A DNA stretch of 64,000 nucleotides, taken from the NCBI GenBank assembly GCA_964017235.1, contig OZ024936.1, positions 60,935,028 through 60,999,027 on the forward strand. The letters are read 5' to 3'. Source of the DNA: Sabellastarte sp. h YS-2021 (taxonomy: Eukaryota > Annelida > Polychaeta > Sabellida > Sabellidae). Of the stretch, positions 60,301 to 64,000 are shown in pieces. How positions within the stretch are numbered: position 1 is the stretch's first letter; each line of letters opens with the position of its first letter. A model generated the notes under the pieces. It saw only the letters and a program-made list of their open reading frames with translations, had not been told where the DNA came from and did no database searches. The translations under genes and the position numbers were made by a program.

Positions 60301-61348
60301 ATGTAGATTTGTCTGTCAGAATCTCATTATTTTAAAGCTCATTCCAATTCATTACAAAATTAACAAAAAGAAAGGTCAGCACTACTGAATCCAATAAATA
60401 TGTGTTTTTGTGAATTCTTTAACAATTACTTACCCAACATTATTCTACAGCATAAACTTCCCAATGTAGCATGATGTTTTTGGTGTAAATGTGAGTTATA
60501 TAAATGGTAAAGTAATGAAGAAAGCTGATCCTAAAATTAACAACTTTATATAACACTATAAATATATAAATTCAAGGAGTTGATGGCTGTCAAAAATGGA
60601 AATGTAGTAAAAGTTATGTTCTTGTTTTTGCAGTATTACTGTTATGTGTATTGCTATATTGCTCAGATCCATCCACTTTTTTTTCAATCACGTATGTGCA
60701 ACATTTTGTGTCTTGCATTAGAGTCCTTGAGCCATTAGTCCATGTCTTTCTAAAGCTATTGAATAACCTCATATTTAATGTGAATTAGGATTGTTATTTC
60801 ATACTTTGAAACATGACACAATTCACAAAGAAGTTACAGGATAGACAAGGGGTGGATTTCACTATGAATTTAATTGAGAGTCACACAGGAATATGATAAG
60901 TCATTTTAGTTTCAAACAGAAGAAATGTTTAATTTATTACTTGATTGATTTGGGTTTAGTGTCCCTTTTGTCACACTGTCGGGCATATATAATTTACTTT
61001 AGTGGATGGACAAAATTAGTGCAAACAGATACTTGGCATATTTTGCAAGATCTTTTTTCGATCAATTGTGTCTGAGGCCCATTGTGTACCTACACACTAC
61101 TTTACATAAGACTTTTACTATTATGTGTTATACAATAACATACTTACCAATACATAAGAATATATAATATATGTCTAATATATACTTTTACGAAAATATA
61201 TGATCGATTTGTATGTATTAATTTTCCAAGTTAAAATGCATGTCTTGGCAAATTCATAGAATTCCCTTGCAGTTTCTCTGAGAGATTGTTTTCCATACAT
61301 AAACCATGCATACAACTAATCTACATGGGGATACACGGCGTCAAGAGT
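57389..61348. other. Noncoding DNA
   Basis: 57540-57600 shares TAAGTTTGGCTA- and AAGTTGGGCTAGC-like words with 28480-28580. 59440-59860 is a CG-richer patch with no readable gene. Otherwise featureless and AT-rich. Confidence 0.4.
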
Positions 61349-61765
61349 CTACCTACCTACCCTCTTCATTTCTTGTGGAACATAAGCATATGATAAGGCA
61401 AGGCACAAACTTCTCCACTTTAGTCTTTCATTTGCCATCTTTTCTGCAGCTCCCCAATCCCTCCATCCCATTTCTTTCCTCTCACGCCTCTACTGTCATC
61501 CAAGTTTCCCTTGGTCTACTCCTGCTTCTTTTCCCTTCTGGTGTCCATGTCAGTGCTGTTCCGATGTTATCATTTCTGGCTCTTCTAGGGATATGGCCGA
61601 TATATTCCATCTCTTCATTTTAATCTCCTCTTCTAATTTGATGATCCGTGTTACGTTTTGTAGTTCGTTGTTGCTGGTGGTATTTGGCCAGTGAACTTTC
61701 ATAATTCTTCCTTTAAGCATCTATTTTGGAAGGCTTCACATTTCAGGAAGATGAACAGATGTACA
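61349..61765 (-). pseudogene. LINE ORF2 C-terminus, WTPEGKR type
   Basis: The minus strand encodes, with frame changes, NNELQNVTRIIKLEEEI, then YIGHIPRRARND, TALTWTPEGKRSRSRPRETW, then EMGWRDWGAAEKMANERLKW and a C-terminal CLALSYAYVPQ ending at TAG (61349-61351). This is the conserved tail of a group of animal endonuclease-reverse transcriptase LINEs, different from the LINE at 43/51 kb. At least two frame changes and one stop make it a relic. Confidence 0.75.
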
Positions 61766-62735
61766 TTATAATATGAGTGTGTATTTATTTTTAGTATATT
61801 TCACAGTTTAGTAATACTAACTATCCATATTTAGTGGCGAGGGGGAATTTAAAAATATCCCTAGTCTATATTTCCAGTTTTTTTGTGGCTTCAATACGGT
61901 TTATGGTGGCTAATAAAATTAACAGACATCATGGATATATAATCACTATGTAAAAACAGAAACTGTAATTTCAAATCACACTCGTTATAGACCTTATGCA
62001 TTCCCCTATATAAAAGAGTGTAAACACTCAATGTTATTGTAAACACACCTCACTGCAAGTGTTGTGGTAGTACCTTTTGCTTGTGTATAATGAGAATTCT
62101 GTTCAATCTGTGTGGTGCAATGCATAACTACTGTTAATTTACAAACATTTTAAACTGTATTATATTGTTAATATTTTTTTAAAACTATACTTAGATAAAT
62201 CTTAAAACATACATTGTAAACAACATACTTGGACAACAGTTGTTGCATGCACTAGGTGTAAAAGAAACACTTTTTGAAAAGAAAAAAAAAACTGTCTTTA
62301 ACCTTTTATAATCTCAAGTGCAGAATAGATGAGAACTTGGCCAATGTCCACTTTATTGATGAATTGGAACTCTTGTTTGGTTTTATTTATTTATTTTTTT
62401 ATTTATTTATTCATTTATTTTTTTTTTATTTTTTTTTTTTTTTTGCAAATTGAATTAGTAGAATTAAGAAAATTTTCTAATTGCAGTAAAGTGTTTATTA
62501 TTTAACTTATCCTTGAAACCTTTATTTGTTGTCTAAAATTTATTGTTAATCTTGTGTGGAATGTTCAACATCAAATGGTTTCACAAGAAACAATATGTGT
62601 GTTTAGTTTAATAGTTGGCACAAAAACACAGGTTCAGTAATGAGTGTATTTAAAGATTTTGAGTAGCTTATTCTTTGTATCTGTAAAATCGGGTTTTCTT
62701 AATATTAAAATGTATTAAGTGCCTACAGATAGATT
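61766..62735. other. Noncoding DNA with a T/ATTT-rich tract
   Basis: 62381-62444 is an ATTT and poly-T run. No gene. The 13-bp left target duplication of the following SINE is at 62723-62735. Confidence 0.6.
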
Positions 62736-62978
62736 TAAGGGGCTGCAGTGGTGCCGTGGTAACACACTCGCCTCCCACCTATGACGTCTGCAGTTCAAAC
62801 CCCAGATCCTATGTGGGAAAGTTTGTAGTTGATTACTGATGGTCGGCAGTTTACAGTATAGAATCTTGATCGATTGTATAAACTGGTTTCCTCTTCCCTT
62901 AGAACTACCCATCAAAATATGACCTATACAGTGTGGAAAGTGACAATAAAACTCAATTAAATAAATAAATAAGTAAAT
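62736..62978 (+). mobile_element. tRNA-derived SINE, full length, perfect 13-bp target duplication
   Basis: The body starts TAAGGGGCTGCAGTGGTGCC. Box A lies in TGGTGCCGTGGTAACA, box B is AGTTCAAACCCC, and the tail is (AAAT)n. It is flanked by CTACAGATAGATT at 62723-62735 and 62979-62991. The perfect duplication shows LINE-mediated insertion and a fairly recent date. Confidence 0.88.
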
Positions 62979-62991
62979 CTACAGATAGATT

Positions 62992-63554
62992 CATGGCTAT
63001 ATTTATACATTATATTTTTAGTTAGTGTCAAATTTAGTGTTATATTGTATCTTTACCATAAATAATGAACATGTCTATTATACATTTCCAACCTTGAAGC
63101 AAAGTTCATTCAAAACTCATGCCCAAAACTCATGACTATGCCCAAAACATCAGTCCCTTAAATATGGAAATTGACATGATGCCTTATAAAATTAGAGAAT
63201 AATTGATATATTTCATTGTAGCTACTTTTACATTTATCTCATCAATAAAATTTGTTGCCCTTATTTTCATCCGATAAATTCTAAGATGCAACAATTCTAA
63301 TTACCACTTAGTGAAAACTCACAATGATCGAAAGGTGTTGCTACCTTCTGAGTTATACACTGGCCATATCCATTTTTATGTGCCAGGTGTCACCAAAGTG
63401 TGAACTCCTAAACTTTTGTAATCATCCATATCATCAAGTGTAAACAGTCCAGGATTTAAAAAAAATACTTAAGGAATTTTAGTTGTGTCCACAAAGATGA
63501 GCTAGTTTTGTACTAATATGAATTTATTAATTCTACATGGAACAATAGCGCTTG
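62992..63554. other. Noncoding DNA
   Basis: Nothing recognisable apart from ACTCATG-containing short duplications near 63110-63150. Confidence 0.45.
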
Positions 63555-63800
63555 AAGACTGCATACATCTGCCAAGGCCCAGCACCTCTAATATTAAATA
63601 TGAATGTAATGACGAAATCCTTGAATTTATGTATCCAGATAGTGATCCAAATCACTATCAAAATTGAATCATCTCTGCCATTGTCAACATTTTTTTCAAA
63701 ATGTGTTTTTTCCAACAAAATATATCCATGTGCTCACATAATTGTTTTGAGTTATTTTGCAAACATACAAAGTCATGCTGCTACAGATATATCCTCAATA
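63555..63800 (+). repeat. Diverged copy of the 36.1-kb dispersed repeat
   Basis: ATCCAGATAGTGATCCAAATC, CACTATCAAAATTGAATCAT and TTTTGAGTTATTTTGCAAAC match the monomer of the family. The final 200 bp of the window hold nothing I recognise. Confidence 0.5.
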
Positions 63801-64000
63801 AATTCTTTAATTTTCTCTGGTGACAAGGATTTTAACAAGAAAGCATAGTTTTATGTCTTTCCATATTATCATAAATATTCCCCTAAACATGGTAGAAGCT
63901 TTGGAATATATTTCCTTACATTTTCAAATCACAAATTCCATTTTCAAGATTTATATGCAGAAACTTAAACTTCATATAATACATTACTAAACTCAACATA

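Overview
The window looks like nuclear DNA from a marine invertebrate, most likely a lophotrochozoan such as a mollusc. The base composition is AT-rich, the one clear host gene has spliceosomal introns (GT..AG), bacterial operons are absent, and the intergenic space is full of animal-type transposons: tRNA-derived SINEs, LINE fragments, hAT/mariner/Harbinger-like miniature elements and a tyrosine-recombinase retrotransposon. The species assignment is an inference. Most short open frames in this DNA look like chance.

Left part (about 1-10 kb). A complete Hey-type bHLH-Orange repressor gene lies on the minus strand (4359-6732, three coding exons, 305 aa). A consensus CSL/Su(H) site and two CCAAT boxes lie 1-1.2 kb upstream, as expected for a Notch target. 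A tRNA SINE sits in its 3' flank and a mariner-like miniature element lies at 1.0-1.5 kb. The Hey protein has the family-specific glycine in the basic region and a full Orange domain but no C-terminal YRPW motif.

Middle part (about 10-43 kb). This is gene-poor DNA. It holds a 5S-rRNA-like insertion, two related hAT-type MITEs with 8-bp target duplications, several foldback or palindrome-rich patches, SINE copies, LINE tails, a relic of a second tyrosine recombinase (30.3 kb), a four-monomer dispersed repeat (36.1-36.7 kb), one possible terminal exon (38.46-38.62 kb), and a Harbinger-like element (41.0-42.2 kb).

Right-centre (43.4-50.8 kb). A 7,425-bp Ngaro/PAT-type (DIRS order) retrotransposon has inserted into an older LINE on the minus strand. 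Its split direct repeats A1, B1-A2 and B2 can be read to the base and differ by only two substitutions in 663 bp. Its gag, RT-RNaseH and tyrosine-recombinase genes carry three single-base shifts, each in a homopolymer, plus two stop codons. The 1.46-kb A2-B2 spacer has no convincing gene. Instead it holds six copies of a hairpin module with conserved flanks and stems that change in a compensatory way. The module head matches the B|A recombination junction. This is the strongest candidate for something undescribed in the window.

Right end (51-64 kb). More gene-free DNA with a LINE C-terminal fragment, microsatellites, a SINE with a perfect 13-bp target duplication, and further copies of dispersed repeats.
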